A stretch of DNA of 64,000 bases, from the NCBI GenBank assembly GCA_947623955.1, contig CANQIP010000007.1, forward strand, positions 1 to 64,000. Reading direction: 5' to 3'. Position 1 is the first letter of the stretch. Every line of letters starts with the position of its first letter. Positions 24,556 through 33,978 of this stretch are shown here, piece by piece. Source of the stretch: an uncultured Clostridia bacterium (GTDB lineage: Bacteria; Bacillota; Clostridia; UBA1381). The position numbers and the translations under genes are program-made. The notes beneath the pieces are model-generated. The model did not search any database. It was not told the origin of the DNA and worked only from the letters and a program-made list of their open reading frames with translations.

Positions 24556-26967
24556 TTACTCATATCCGAAAAACTCGTTCGCGTAATGCACGGACGAGAG
24601 CGCGTCGGGGCAGTACTTGTCCGCGCCTATCATATCGGCGTACTCCTGCGTCAGCACCGCGCCGCCGACCCATATTTTCGCGTCAAGACCAGCCTTACGC
24701 ACGGCTTTAATCGTTTCCTCCATGCTTACGACCGTCGTTGTCATAAGCGCAGACAGTCCGCAAAGGTGAATATCGTTCTTTTTTAATTCCTCCACGACCG
24801 TCTCGGGCGGCACGTCCTTGCCGAGGTCGTGTACCTCGTAGCCGTAATTTTCCAAAAGCACTTTTACTATATTTTTACCTATATCGTGAATGTCGCCCTT
24901 TACCGTTGCGACAATTATTTTACCGCGGCTTTCACGCTCCTTACCGCTTTTCGCGAGATGCTCCTTTATAGCCTCGAACGACGACGCGACCGTTTCCGCG
25001 CTCATCATAAGCTGCGGCAAAAACATCGCGCCTTTTTCAAATTCGCGTCCGACGACGTTTAAAGCCTCGACGAGCACGCCGCTTACAAGCTCCATAGGAT
25101 CGGTCGTTTCGAGCTGCTTTACCGTCTCGTCATACGCCGCGTCCTTAAGACCTTTTACAATTATGTCAAAAAGCGGGTTCGCGTTTTCCGACTTTTCCTC
25201 GGTTTTGTTTTCACGCGTCACCGTCGTTTCCGACTTCGTACCCGCGTACGCCGCAACGTAATCCGCGCAGTCGCGGTCGTGGCACGAGAGAGCCATGTAT
25301 GCGCGGTACGTGTTCATCATCGCGTCGGCGCACGGGTTTATTATGCACGCGTCAAGCCCCGAGTGGAGCGCGAGCGCAAAGAAAGTGCCGTTTACAATCT
25401 CGCGGCGCGGCAGTCCGAATGATATGTTTGACACGCCGAGAGTGGTACAAAGTCCGAGTTCGTTCTTGATTTTCGCGAGCGCCTTAATCGTTTCCGCCGA
25501 TTCGCGCTGCTGCGCCGATATGGTGAGCGTAAGCGCGTCCATTACGAGGTTTTTCGGCTTAATGCCGTATTCCTCGGCGCGGGAGCGTATTTTTTTCGCT
25601 ATTTCCACGCGCTCGTCGGCTGTCGGCGGTATGCCGTTTTCGTCGAGGCACAGCCCGACGAGCACGCCGCCGTACTTTTTCACAATCGGCATAATCGCCC
25701 GTATGCTTTCCTCTTTGCCGTTCACGGAGTTTACCATCGGCTTGCCGTTGTAAATCCTCAGAGCGCGTTCGACCGTCACAGGGTCGGAGCTGTCTATCTG
25801 CAGCGGCAGATTTACAGCCGCGCTTATCGCCTTAACGGCGCGCTCCATCATCGCGCACTCGTCTATTTCGGGCAGCCCGACGTTCACGTCGAGTATGTGC
25901 GCGCCCGCGTCACGCTGCGCGAACGCCTCGCCGAGAATGTAGTTAATATCGCCGCCGCGAAGTGCGTCCTTAAACTTTTTCTTGCCCGTCGGGTTTATTC
26001 TCTCACCGACGATTTTCGGCGATTCGCCGAGCACGACGGTCTTTGAATACGACGCGACTACGGTAATATTTTTTTCCTCCACGATTGGCTTGTACGCGCC
26101 GCACCGTTTCGCAAGACGGCGTATATGCTCCGGCGTTGTGCCGCAGCAGCCGCCCAGCACCGACGCGCCGAGCCGTGCCATTCTTTCACTTTGCACGGCA
26201 AATTCCTCCGGCGACACCTTGTACACCGTTTCGCCGTTTTCTATCTGCGGCAGACCTGCGTTCGGCTGCGCCATTATGGGTATCGACGAAACGGCTGCAA
26301 GCTCTTCCATCATCTCGCCTATCTGCTCCGGACCGAGACCGCAGTTTATACCGACGCAGTCAACGCCCAGACCCTCCATAATCGCCGACATGACCTTCAC
26401 GTCGCCGCCCGTGAGCGTCTTGTGGCTTTCGTCGAACGTCATTGTGCAGAACACGGGGAGAGACGTATTTTCCTTCACCGCCAGTACAGCCGCCTTCGCC
26501 TCCAGCGTGTCGGACATCGTTTCGATTATCACCAAATCCGCGCCGCACCTTTCGGCAGTTTTCGCGATAGAGCCGAACGCCGCGCAGCAGTCGTCGAACG
26601 ACAGTTCGCCAAGCGGCTCCAAAAGAGAACCGCAGGGCCCCATATCGAACGCGACAAAACGTGGCTTGTCCTCCGATTGGTAACGGCTCACGGCTTTTTT
26701 CGCGCAGCCTACCGCAGCCGCGATTATAACGTCAATACCCGCGTCAGTTTCAAGCTTTAAAGGGTTCGCGCCGAACGTGTTTGTCGTGATAATATCCGCG
26801 CCCGCGTCGAGATATTCGGAATGTATTTTTTCTATAAGCTCGGGGTTTGTCAGATTGAGTGTTTCGGGGATTTCACCCGCACCCATACCGTTTTTTTGCA
26901 GCATTGTACCCATGCCGCCGTCGAAAAACAGCAGCTTTTTACCGAGCAATTCTCTTATATTCGCCAT
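24556..26967 (-). CDS. metH: Cobalamin-dependent methionine synthase, short form
   Basis: An 803-residue enzyme that moves a methyl group from methyltetrahydrofolate to homocysteine through cobalamin. Domains in order: homocysteine-binding barrel (about 1-290, zinc ligands in GINCGLG and LGGCCGTTPEHI), pterin-binding domain (about 310-570, GERINPTGKKKFKDAL and DVNVGLPEIDE), B12 cap (from about 610) and B12-binding domain with VKGDIHDIGKNIV, whose His ligates cobalt. The C-terminal SAM-dependent reactivation domain of the 1200-residue form is absent. Such short forms are known in Clostridia and Thermotoga and need a separate reactivase. metF lies 14 bases upstream. Confidence 0.94.
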   Translation of the reverse strand: MANIRELLGKKLLFFDGGMGTMLQKNGMGAGEIPETLNLTNPELIEKIHSEYLDAGADIITTNTFGANPLKLETDAGIDVIIAAAVGCAKKAVSRYQSEDKPRFVAFDMGPCGSLLEPLGELSFDDCCAAFGSIAKTAERCGADLVIIETMSDTLEAKAAVLAVKENTSLPVFCTMTFDESHKTLTGGDVKVMSAIMEGLGVDCVGINCGLGPEQIGEMMEELAAVSSIPIMAQPNAGLPQIENGETVYKVSPEEFAVQSERMARLGASVLGGCCGTTPEHIRRLAKRCGAYKPIVEEKNITVVASYSKTVVLGESPKIVGERINPTGKKKFKDALRGGDINYILGEAFAQRDAGAHILDVNVGLPEIDECAMMERAVKAISAAVNLPLQIDSSDPVTVERALRIYNGKPMVNSVNGKEESIRAIMPIVKKYGGVLVGLCLDENGIPPTADERVEIAKKIRSRAEEYGIKPKNLVMDALTLTISAQQRESAETIKALAKIKNELGLCTTLGVSNISFGLPRREIVNGTFFALALHSGLDACIINPCADAMMNTYRAYMALSCHDRDCADYVAAYAGTKSETTVTRENKTEEKSENANPLFDIIVKGLKDAAYDETVKQLETTDPMELVSGVLVEALNVVGREFEKGAMFLPQLMMSAETVASSFEAIKEHLAKSGKERESRGKIIVATVKGDIHDIGKNIVKVLLENYGYEVHDLGKDVPPETVVEELKKNDIHLCGLSALMTTTVVSMEETIKAVRKAGLDAKIWVGGAVLTQEYADMIGADKYCPDALSSVHYANEFFGYE

Positions 26968-26981
26968 ACGCGTTACTCCCT

Positions 26982-27848
26982 TCAGAACAGGCTGCTGACA
27001 ACCGTGACAATCTTTTCCGCGATTTCGGGCTTGTTCATCGTGTATATGTGTATGCCGTCGGCGTCGTTTGACAAAAGGTCTATAATCTGCTCCACCGCAT
27101 ACGCGATACCCGCCTGCTTTAACGCGTCGGGGTTATCCCGGTACTTCGAGATTATCCTCAAAAACTTCACCGGCATCGACGAGCCGCCCGACAAAATCGC
27201 CATGCGCTGTATCTGACCCGCGCTCGTCAGCGGCATAATGCCCGGATTGATCGGCACGTTTATGCCCTTTTTAACGCACCTGTCGCGGAACGCGTAAAAC
27301 TTGTCGTTGTCAAAAAACATCTGCGTCACGAGGAAGTCCGCGCCCGCGTCAACCTTGATTTTGAGGTTGTCAATATCCGCGTCGAGACTGTCCGAGTCGG
27401 GGTGACCCTCGGGGTAGCACGCACCGCCGACGCAGAAACCGCCGTATCCCCTAATTTCCTCTATAAGCTCCGACGCGTACTTGTAGCCGGGGAAAAGCTG
27501 ACCGTAATAGTCCTTCGGCTTGTCTCCGCGCAGCGCGAGAATATTATCTATGCCGAGAGCGCGGTACTCGTCAAGACGCTCCTTTACCGCCTCTCTCGTG
27601 TTCGCTACGCACGTAAGGTGCGCGAGCGACGGAACGGAAAGCGTGTCTTTAAGGTATGCCGCGATTTTAGCCGTGCTTTTACTGCCCGCGCCGCCCGCGC
27701 CGTACGTGACGCTCATGTAGTCTATCGGCAGATTTGACATTCTGTCCACCGCGCCGAGTACCGCGTCAAGTCCGCTGTCCTGTTTTGGCGGAAACACCTC
27801 GAACGACAGCACCGGCTTTTTCTTTTTGAATATATCCTTTATAAACAT
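26982..27848 (-). CDS. metF: Methylenetetrahydrofolate reductase
   Basis: A 288-residue flavoprotein family member that makes methyltetrahydrofolate for MetH. Motifs: LSFEVFPPKQDSGLD at the N-terminus, MSVTYGAGGAGSKST, HLTCVANTREAV, LALRGDKP, and ADFLVTQMFFDNDKFYAF. The annotated ORF extends 21 codons upstream, but AAGGAG lies 8 bases before the ATG at 27848 and conservation begins there. First gene of the metF-metH operon, which supplies methionine. Confidence 0.95.
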   Translation of the reverse strand: MFIKDIFKKKKPVLSFEVFPPKQDSGLDAVLGAVDRMSNLPIDYMSVTYGAGGAGSKSTAKIAAYLKDTLSVPSLAHLTCVANTREAVKERLDEYRALGIDNILALRGDKPKDYYGQLFPGYKYASELIEEIRGYGGFCVGGACYPEGHPDSDSLDADIDNLKIKVDAGADFLVTQMFFDNDKFYAFRDRCVKKGINVPINPGIMPLTSAGQIQRMAILSGGSSMPVKFLRIISKYRDNPDALKQAGIAYAVEQIIDLLSNDADGIHIYTMNKPEIAEKIVTVVSSLF

Positions 27849-27882
27849 ACTGCTGCTCCTTATCGAATAATCATGCACTGTC

Positions 27883-27911
27883 ATTTTACCATAATTTGCG
27901 GACAATAACAA
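27883..27911 (-). promoter_or_regulatory. Promoter of metF-metH
   Basis: Minus strand TTGTTA (27906-27911), 17-base spacer, TAAAAT (27883-27888), 35 bases before metF. The leader is too short for a SAM riboswitch or T-box, and neither was seen. Confidence 0.55.
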
Positions 27912-27941
27912 GTGTAAAGCCGATTTTTGTTAAAATAAACG

Positions 27942-27970
27942 TTGCAAATATCGGATAATTATGGTATACT
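27942..27970 (+). promoter_or_regulatory. Promoter of the small membrane-protein pair
   Basis: TTGCAA (27942-27947), 17-base spacer, TATACT (27965-27970), 33 bases before the first ATG. Confidence 0.6.
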
Positions 27971-28003
27971 ATGAGGGTAAATTGTATTGAGGAGGAAATG
28001 AAA

Positions 28004-28390
28004 ATGGCTTGTTTTTTGGTACCCGCCGCCGAGGCGGTAATCACGACCGCCGTTAAAAAGGGCGCGGACGTGTCGGCAAAAAATTCACATAAGGAGATAA
28101 AAAATCCGTTCATAAAGAGAATGAATTGGCTCAACAATATGCTGTGGGGCGGCAGCGCGCTTTTGGCGTTCGAGCATGTGTGGCATGGCGAGGTCGTGCC
28201 GTGGTTCCCGTTTTTGACGGCAGCTGAACAAGGTCCCGCCGCAATAGCCGAAATGCTCGGTGAAATGGCTGTGTCGGGCGTGGCGATGACTGCGCTTGTG
28301 ACGGCAGCGTGGGCGGCTATGGTCGTTGTGACGAATATCGCGCAAAAACGCGCCGCGCAGAGCGAGCTTACCGAGGGAGGTAACGCGTAA
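28004..28390 (+). CDS. Small membrane protein of unknown function, first of a pair
   Basis: The protein is 128 residues long when started at the ATG with GAGGAGG 8 bases upstream; the track's ORF begins in the leader. It starts MACFLVPAAEAVITTAVKKG, then a basic cytoplasmic stretch, then NWLNNMLWGGSALLAFEHVWHGEVVPWFPFLTA with a hydrophobic segment containing Glu, His and Trp. A second hydrophobic helix follows near 85-110. The sequence has the look of a conserved clostridial membrane protein, but I cannot name a family. The stop overlaps the next start (TAATG), so the two are translationally coupled and probably form a complex. Confidence 0.75.
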   Translation: MACFLVPAAEAVITTAVKKGADVSAKNSHKEIKNPFIKRMNWLNNMLWGGSALLAFEHVWHGEVVPWFPFLTAAEQGPAAIAEMLGEMAVSGVAMTALVTAAWAAMVVVTNIAQKRAAQSELTEGGNA

Positions 28391-28701
28391 TGACGCTGCT
28401 TTTAACCGTTATCGCCGCGATAACGGCGACAGTAATCTGGTACGTACGACCTGCGAGCAAAATGAAGATAGGCACGCTGTGTCTCATGTACTGGGGCGCG
28501 TCGCTGATGTGGCTCGTGGACGCGGTTGTCGAGTATAGCGAGGTCGGCGCGGAGTATTTCACGCCTGCGGCGGCGGATATGCTGAACGACGCGTTTCTCG
28601 GACTGTCGGTAATCGTGCTCGGCATGGTTATATGGCTTGCCGTGCTGCTCATAAAAGATCCCGAGGGCAGGGTTAAGGCTATGCTTAAAGGTAAAAACTG
28701 A
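28390..28701 (+). CDS. Small membrane protein of unknown function, second of a pair
   Basis: A 103-residue protein with three predicted transmembrane helices (residues 1-18, about 26-47 and 70-90). The second contains the acidic motif MWLVDAVVEY. The C-terminus is short and basic (RVKAMLKGKN). The ATG overlaps the stop of the preceding gene. No enzymatic motif is visible. An intrinsic terminator follows directly, so the pair is a self-contained two-gene unit. Confidence 0.75.
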   Translation: MTLLLTVIAAITATVIWYVRPASKMKIGTLCLMYWGASLMWLVDAVVEYSEVGAEYFTPAAADMLNDAFLGLSVIVLGMVIWLAVLLIKDPEGRVKAMLKGKN

Positions 28702-28706
28702 TACAT

Positions 28707-28743
28707 AAAGCGGTTTGACACAGCGCAAGCCGCTTTAATTTTT
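28707..28743 (+). terminator. Terminator after the membrane-protein pair
   Basis: An 11-bp stem AAAGCGGTTTG/CAAGCCGCTTT with one G-U pair and an 8-base loop, then AATTTTT. Confidence 0.85.
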
Positions 28744-28759
28744 AACGGAGGTAGACAAG

Positions 28760-29629
28760 ATGAAGGTCAGAAAAGCTGTAATACCGGCGGCGGGTTTCGG
28801 CACGCGTTTTCTTCCCGCGACAAAGGCTGTACCAAAGGAGATGCTCCCGATAGTGGACAAGCCGACGATACAGTACATCGCCGAAGAGGCGGCTGCGGCG
28901 GGAATTGAGGATCTGCTGATAATAACCTCGCGCGGCAAGGACGCGATTGTTAACCACTTCGACCGCGCACACGAGCTTGAAAGCGTTCTCACGCGTGACG
29001 GCAAGGACGAGCTTTTGTCGCTCGCGCGCGGCGTGACGGATAAGATAAACGTGCATTTCGTGCGTCAGCGCGAGCAGAAGGGCTTGGGTCACGCGATACT
29101 GTGCGCGAAAAGCTTTGTCGGAAACGAGCCGTTCGCGGTACTGCTCGGCGACGATGTGGTAGTATCGGAAAAGCCGTGTATCGGTCAGCTTATTGACGAG
29201 TACAAAAAAACGGGCGCGACCGTTCTCGGCGTGCAGAGAGTCGGCGCGGACGACGTGTCGAAGTACGGCATTGTGGACTGCGACAGCGTAGGCGGCAGGC
29301 TGTACCGCGTAAAGGGCATGGTCGAAAAGCCGGCGAAGGAGGACGCGCCGTCCGACATAGCGGTACTGGGCAGGTACGTTATAACGCCCGCGATATTTGA
29401 GTGCATAGAAAAAACGCCCAAGGGCGCGGGCGGCGAGATACAGCTTACCGATGCGCTCGTATCGCTCGCAAAGAGCGAGGAAATGTACGCGTATGACTTC
29501 GAGGGCAAGCGGTACGATATAGGGAACAAGCAGGGATTTTTGTCCGCGACCGTTGACTTCGCGCTTGCGCGGGAGGATTTGAAGGACGATTTTGCGGAGT
29601 TTTTGAGGAAAACGGTGCGTGAGATGTAG
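28760..29629 (+). CDS. galU: UTP-glucose-1-phosphate uridylyltransferase
   Basis: A 289-residue enzyme that makes UDP-glucose for surface polysaccharides and glycolipids. Motifs: KAVIPAAGFGTRFLPATKAVPKEMLP (nucleotide loop), DKPTIQYIAEEAAAAGI, RQREQKGLGHAI, LLGDDVV, MVEKP and the GEIQLTDAL block. Length is normal. GGAGG precedes the ATG. It shares the glucose-1-phosphate pool with GlgC and GlgP. No other gene appears to be in its transcript, and a palindromic repeat follows the stop. Confidence 0.96.
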   Translation: MKVRKAVIPAAGFGTRFLPATKAVPKEMLPIVDKPTIQYIAEEAAAAGIEDLLIITSRGKDAIVNHFDRAHELESVLTRDGKDELLSLARGVTDKINVHFVRQREQKGLGHAILCAKSFVGNEPFAVLLGDDVVVSEKPCIGQLIDEYKKTGATVLGVQRVGADDVSKYGIVDCDSVGGRLYRVKGMVEKPAKEDAPSDIAVLGRYVITPAIFECIEKTPKGAGGEIQLTDALVSLAKSEEMYAYDFEGKRYDIGNKQGFLSATVDFALAREDLKDDFAEFLRKTVREM

Positions 29630-29648
29630 TATAAATTTGGTTTTACAC

Positions 29649-29815
29649 AAACCCCTCTGTCATTTGCCTTGCAAATGACACCTCCCCTATTAGGGGAGGC
29701 ATACGAGTGAGGCTCCCCTGATAGGGGAGCTGTCGCCGTAGGCGACTGAGGGGTTTATGCGGGCGACCGCGAGGGTCGCCCCTACACGGGATATTCGACC
29801 ATAGGGGCGAGAACG
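29649..29815. repeat. Palindromic intergenic repeat between galU and recJ
   Basis: A 108-bp element bounded by inverted AAACCCCTC/GAGGGGTTT, with internal hairpins (CATTTGC/GCAAATG, CTCCCCTA/TAGGGGAG, GTCGCC/GGCGAC). A second motif of the GGGCGACC/GGTCGCCC type follows. The same families recur at 42.2, 45.0, 47.7 and 48.5 kb. Confidence 0.85.
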
Positions 29816-29865
29816 TACCATCCTCAATATTTCCATACAAAAATGCGGTTTATTGCTTATTTTAC

Positions 29866-29894
29866 TTGCTTTTTTCGTGAAAAAATGGTATAAT
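29866..29894 (+). promoter_or_regulatory. Promoter of the recJ operon
   Basis: TTGCTT (29866-29871), 17-base spacer, TATAAT (29889-29894), 71 bases before the recJ ATG. Confidence 0.65.
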
Positions 29895-29965
29895 AAAATA
29901 TATATGTGTCCGCTTTCACACAGGGGCGGCGCGGACTTAAATTCGGTGGTTTGGAGCAGGATAGA

Positions 29966-31690
29966 ATGGAGAAGGCATGGATTTTCAGACATCTTCGTCT
30001 GAAAGAAAATGACATCACGGATATTGCGAACGAATATCACATACCCAAAATGATTGCGACCATACTCTTAAACCGCGGCGTGAGCAAAGAGGACGTTCCG
30101 TCGTTCATAAAAAAATCAATGGCAAACATCATAGACCCGTCACGGATGCTCGACATGGACAAGGCGGTAAAGCGCATAAACTCCGCGATTGAAAGCGGCG
30201 AAAAAATCGTCGTGTACGGCGACTACGACGTTGACGGCATAACGTCCACGGCTCTTATGTACGAATTTCTTGAAAAGCTCGGCGCGAACGTCGAATACTA
30301 TATACCCGACCGCAAGGGCGAGGGCTACGGCATAAACATAATGGCTGTGAACAAGTTGCTCCGACGCGGCGTAAAGCTGCTTATAACGGTTGACTGCGGC
30401 ATTACGGCGATAGGCGAGGTTGAGTTTGCGAAACTGCAGAAGATGGACGTTATAATAACCGACCACCACACCTGTAAGGACAGACTTCCGACCGCGGCTG
30501 CCGCGATTTTGAACCCGAAGCGTCCCGACTGCGAATACCCGTTTGACTCGCTCGCGGGCGTGGGAGTGGCGTTTAAGCTGATACTTGCTCTTGCGGTAAG
30601 CCGTGGTATGAGCAGCAGAGAGGTGTTCGACGAATACATTGACCTCGCGGCGCTCGGCACGATAGCCGACGTTGTACCGCTTTTGGGCGAAAACAGAATT
30701 ATTGTGGACAAGGGACTTTGCGCTTTGCAAAACCCGACGCGTGTCGGTATACGCGCTTTGGAGGAGGTCGCGGGCGTTACAGATAAGCCGTTTACGGCGT
30801 CCACGATTGCGTTCGCTATCGCGCCGCGTCTTAACGCCGCCGGCAGGCTCGGCACGGCGACGACAGCCGTTGAACTCCTGCTTATGCGTGACGAAAACCG
30901 AGCGCGTGAAATCGCGCTTGCGCTCGACGAGGAAAACAAGGAACGCCAGCAGACCGAGAAGGAAATATTCGACGAGGCGCTGCAAATGATAGCCAAGGAC
31001 GCAAATTTCGAGAAAAAGAAGGTTATCGTCCTCGCGCGTGAAGGGTGGCACCAGGGCGTTATCGGCATAGTCGCGTCACGGCTGTGCGACATGTACTATA
31101 AGCCCTGCATACTGATTTCCACTGATAACGGCGCGGGAAAGGGCAGCGGTCGGAGCATAAAGACGTTTAACCTGTTCGACGCGCTTTCCGCGTGTGAAAA
31201 GCACCTTACCGACTTCGGCGGTCATGCCGTCGCTGCAGGACTTAACGTAAACCAAAACGAAATTGAAAACTTTGAAAAGTCGATAAACAAGTACGCCGAC
31301 GAAACACTCGGCGAAAAGGATATGATACCGACGGTCGAAATTGACTGCCCGCTGTCGGAACAGTCATTGACACTCGAAAACGCGCATATGCTCTCACGGC
31401 TCGAACCGTTCGGCATGGGCAACGAAAAGCCCGTGTTCGCCGTATCGTCAGTGACTGTGACGGCTGTATCGGCTGTCGGAGCGGACAGTAAGCATTTAAG
31501 GCTCAGGGCTTTAAAAAACAACAAAACCATAAACTGTATAGGTTTCGGAATGGGCGCGCTCGCAGAGACGCTCCGCGAGGGCGACGTCGTTCACATAGCC
31601 TTTCACATGGATATAAATTCATACCAGCGTACGGAAAGCGTACAGCTTGTGTTAAAGGATATAAAGAAAAAAGGAGAGCCGAAAGCGTAG
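29966..31690 (+). CDS. recJ: Single-strand-specific exonuclease RecJ
   Basis: A 574-residue 5'-3' ssDNA exonuclease of recombinational and mismatch repair. DHH-family motifs: YGDYDVDGITSTAL (about 74-87), VDCGITA, VIITDHHTC (about 164-172), and ALGTIADVVPL. The DHHA1 domain has GKGSGRSIKTFNL and FGGHAVAAGL. The track's GTG start at 29906 lies 10 bases past the -10 box, so the ATG at 29966 with GGAG upstream is preferred. A C-terminal OB-like region is present. It heads a unit running to rel. Confidence 0.94.
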   Translation: MEKAWIFRHLRLKENDITDIANEYHIPKMIATILLNRGVSKEDVPSFIKKSMANIIDPSRMLDMDKAVKRINSAIESGEKIVVYGDYDVDGITSTALMYEFLEKLGANVEYYIPDRKGEGYGINIMAVNKLLRRGVKLLITVDCGITAIGEVEFAKLQKMDVIITDHHTCKDRLPTAAAAILNPKRPDCEYPFDSLAGVGVAFKLILALAVSRGMSSREVFDEYIDLAALGTIADVVPLLGENRIIVDKGLCALQNPTRVGIRALEEVAGVTDKPFTASTIAFAIAPRLNAAGRLGTATTAVELLLMRDENRAREIALALDEENKERQQTEKEIFDEALQMIAKDANFEKKKVIVLAREGWHQGVIGIVASRLCDMYYKPCILISTDNGAGKGSGRSIKTFNLFDALSACEKHLTDFGGHAVAAGLNVNQNEIENFEKSINKYADETLGEKDMIPTVEIDCPLSEQSLTLENAHMLSRLEPFGMGNEKPVFAVSSVTVTAVSAVGADSKHLRLRALKNNKTINCIGFGMGALAETLREGDVVHIAFHMDINSYQRTESVQLVLKDIKKKGEPKA

Positions 31691-31706
31691 GAAGGAGGTC
31701 ACTCAT

Positions 31707-33968
31707 ATGCCCGAAACAAAGGAACAGGTAATACTCTCACCCGAAAAAATACCGCAGCACGTTGACGATACCGACGTTCTTGTGGACAAAATAATCGAGT
31801 CCGTGAAGGGCTACAGCCCCAACGCGAACACCGACCTTATCTACGTTGCCTACCGACTGGCAAAATCGGCGCACTCTCACCAGTTCAGGCGCAGCGGCGC
31901 GCCGTATATAGAGCATCCTGTTCAGATAGCGTATATCGCGTCGCAGCTTTCGCTTGACGCGACGGCGATAAGCGCGGCTCTTTTGCACGACGTTGTCGAG
32001 GACACGCCGTACACCTACGAGGATATCGAGGCGTTGTTCGGCAAGAGCGTCGCGGAGCTTGTGGACGGCGTTACGCACCTCAAACAAATCCAGTATAACA
32101 CGCGGGAGGAACAGCAGGTCGAAAATCTGCGCAAGATGTTCCTCGCGATGGCGAAGGACATACGCGTCGTAATAATAAAGCTTATCGACCGCCTTCATAA
32201 TATGCGCACGCTCAACTTTATGCCGCGTGCGAAACAGCTGCTCATATCGAAGGAGACGCTCGATGTTTACGCGCCGCTTGCTCACCGTCTCGGTATGTCG
32301 AAGATTAAAATAGAGCTTGAAGATTTGGCTCTCAAATACCTCGACCCCGTGGCGTACGAGGAAATCAGACAGAGCATAAACCAGAAAAAAGAGGAGCGCG
32401 AAAAATACATAAGCGATATTATGGATATACTCCGCGCAAAGCTTGAAGAAATGGGTATAAAGGGTCAGGTGACGGGACGCGCAAAGCATTTTTACTCGAT
32501 TTTCCGCAAGATGTACACGCAGAACAAAACGCTCGACGAACTTTACGACCTGTTTGCGGTACGCGTCATAGTCGATACGGTCGCGGACTGCTACGCGGTT
32601 CTCGGTATGGTACACGATTTGTACACGCCCGTGCCGATGCGGTTTAAGGACTATATCGCGATGCCTAAGCCCAATATGTACCAATCGCTGCACACGACGG
32701 TCATAGGGCCGAACGGCACGCCGTTTGAAATACAGATAAGGACGTGGGAGATGCACCGCATAGCGGAAAACGGTATCGCGGCGCACTGGAAATATAAAGA
32801 AGGCATATCTGGTTCGACCGATATGGACTCAAAGCTTGAATGGGTAAGGCAGCTACTCGACACGCAGACGAACCTCATAGATACCGACGACTTCTACAAC
32901 ACGCTGAAATTTGACCTGTTCGAGGACGAGGTGTTTGTGTTCACGCCGCAGGGCAAGGTTATATCGCTGCCGGCGCGCAGTACCGTCATAGACTTCGCGT
33001 TTGCTATCCACTCGCAGGTCGGATATAAAATGAGTGGCGCGAAGGTGAACGGCAAAATAGTACCGAACAACTATCAGGTGCAGAACGGCGAAATCGTGGA
33101 AATACTCACTGCGAACACGCACGGCCCGAGCCGCGACTGGCTCAAACTCTGCCGCACGTCCACGGCGAAGAACAAGATAAATCAGTGGTTCAAGCGCGAG
33201 CGACGCGACGAGAATATAGAGCGCGGCAAGGAGCTTATAGAGCGTGATTTGCGCCGCATAGGCAACACGCACGAGCAGCTTTTTAAGCCCGAATGGATAA
33301 ACCTGCTGATTAAGCGTTACGGTTTCCAGACGCTCGACGACCTTTACGCGAGCGTCGGCTACGGCGGTCTCACGTCTCAGAAGGTCGTTATGAGACTGCG
33401 CGAGGAATGGATAAAGCAGAACCGCGAGGCGGAGCAGAAGAAAAAGCTGGAGGCGGTATACAACGAGGAAAGCAAGACCGTTGAGGCCGAGCCCGCGAAA
33501 CGGTACGCGTCGAGCAAGGGTATCGTCGTCAAGGATATTGACAACTGCCTTGTGCGTCTGGCGCGGTGCTGCAACCCCGTCGCGGGCGACGATATTGTCG
33601 GCTTTATAACTAAGGGCAGGGGAGTGAGCGTACACCGCCGCGACTGCCCTAACATGAACCCCGACGTTATGAGCGAGGAGGACAGAGGACGGTTCATAGA
33701 GGTAATGTGGGACAGCGAGCGTTCCACGTCGTACACGGCAAATCTCAAAGTAGAGTGTCACAACCGTGACGGCGTGATGCTCGAAATCACAAATATACTC
33801 GCGAACCTCAAAATACCGTTTAAGTCAGTAAACGCATACGTCAACAAGGACGAAATCGCGATAATACAGCTCGGCGTGGAGATACGGAACACATCGGATC
33901 TCGCGCTGCTGCGGAAAAAACTGCTCCAGCTGCACGGCGTTATAAGCGTGGCGAGACTGTCGAATTAA
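31707..33968 (+). CDS. rel: Bifunctional (p)ppGpp synthetase/hydrolase (Rel/RSH)
   Basis: A 753-residue stringent-response enzyme. The hydrolase HD domain has HSHQFRRSGAPYIEHP and LLHDVVEDTPYTYEDI (about 92-107). The synthetase domain has FKDYIAMPKPNMYQSLHTTVIG. TGS (VFVFTPQGKVISLPARSTVIDFAF, about 410), a zinc-finger-like region (RCCNPVAGDDIVGF) and a C-terminal ACT domain follow. Hydrolase and synthetase residues look intact, so it is the long bifunctional form. AAGGAGG precedes the ATG. Placed between recJ and yaaA-recF. Confidence 0.95.
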   Translation: MPETKEQVILSPEKIPQHVDDTDVLVDKIIESVKGYSPNANTDLIYVAYRLAKSAHSHQFRRSGAPYIEHPVQIAYIASQLSLDATAISAALLHDVVEDTPYTYEDIEALFGKSVAELVDGVTHLKQIQYNTREEQQVENLRKMFLAMAKDIRVVIIKLIDRLHNMRTLNFMPRAKQLLISKETLDVYAPLAHRLGMSKIKIELEDLALKYLDPVAYEEIRQSINQKKEEREKYISDIMDILRAKLEEMGIKGQVTGRAKHFYSIFRKMYTQNKTLDELYDLFAVRVIVDTVADCYAVLGMVHDLYTPVPMRFKDYIAMPKPNMYQSLHTTVIGPNGTPFEIQIRTWEMHRIAENGIAAHWKYKEGISGSTDMDSKLEWVRQLLDTQTNLIDTDDFYNTLKFDLFEDEVFVFTPQGKVISLPARSTVIDFAFAIHSQVGYKMSGAKVNGKIVPNNYQVQNGEIVEILTANTHGPSRDWLKLCRTSTAKNKINQWFKRERRDENIERGKELIERDLRRIGNTHEQLFKPEWINLLIKRYGFQTLDDLYASVGYGGLTSQKVVMRLREEWIKQNREAEQKKKLEAVYNEESKTVEAEPAKRYASSKGIVVKDIDNCLVRLARCCNPVAGDDIVGFITKGRGVSVHRRDCPNMNPDVMSEEDRGRFIEVMWDSERSTSYTANLKVECHNRDGVMLEITNILANLKIPFKSVNAYVNKDEIAIIQLGVEIRNTSDLALLRKKLLQLHGVISVARLSN

Positions 33969-33978
33969 GGTAATGAAT

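Noticed and set aside
27849-27882. SAM riboswitch or T-box before metF-metH
   Set aside because: The predicted leader is only about 30 bases and contains no such structure.
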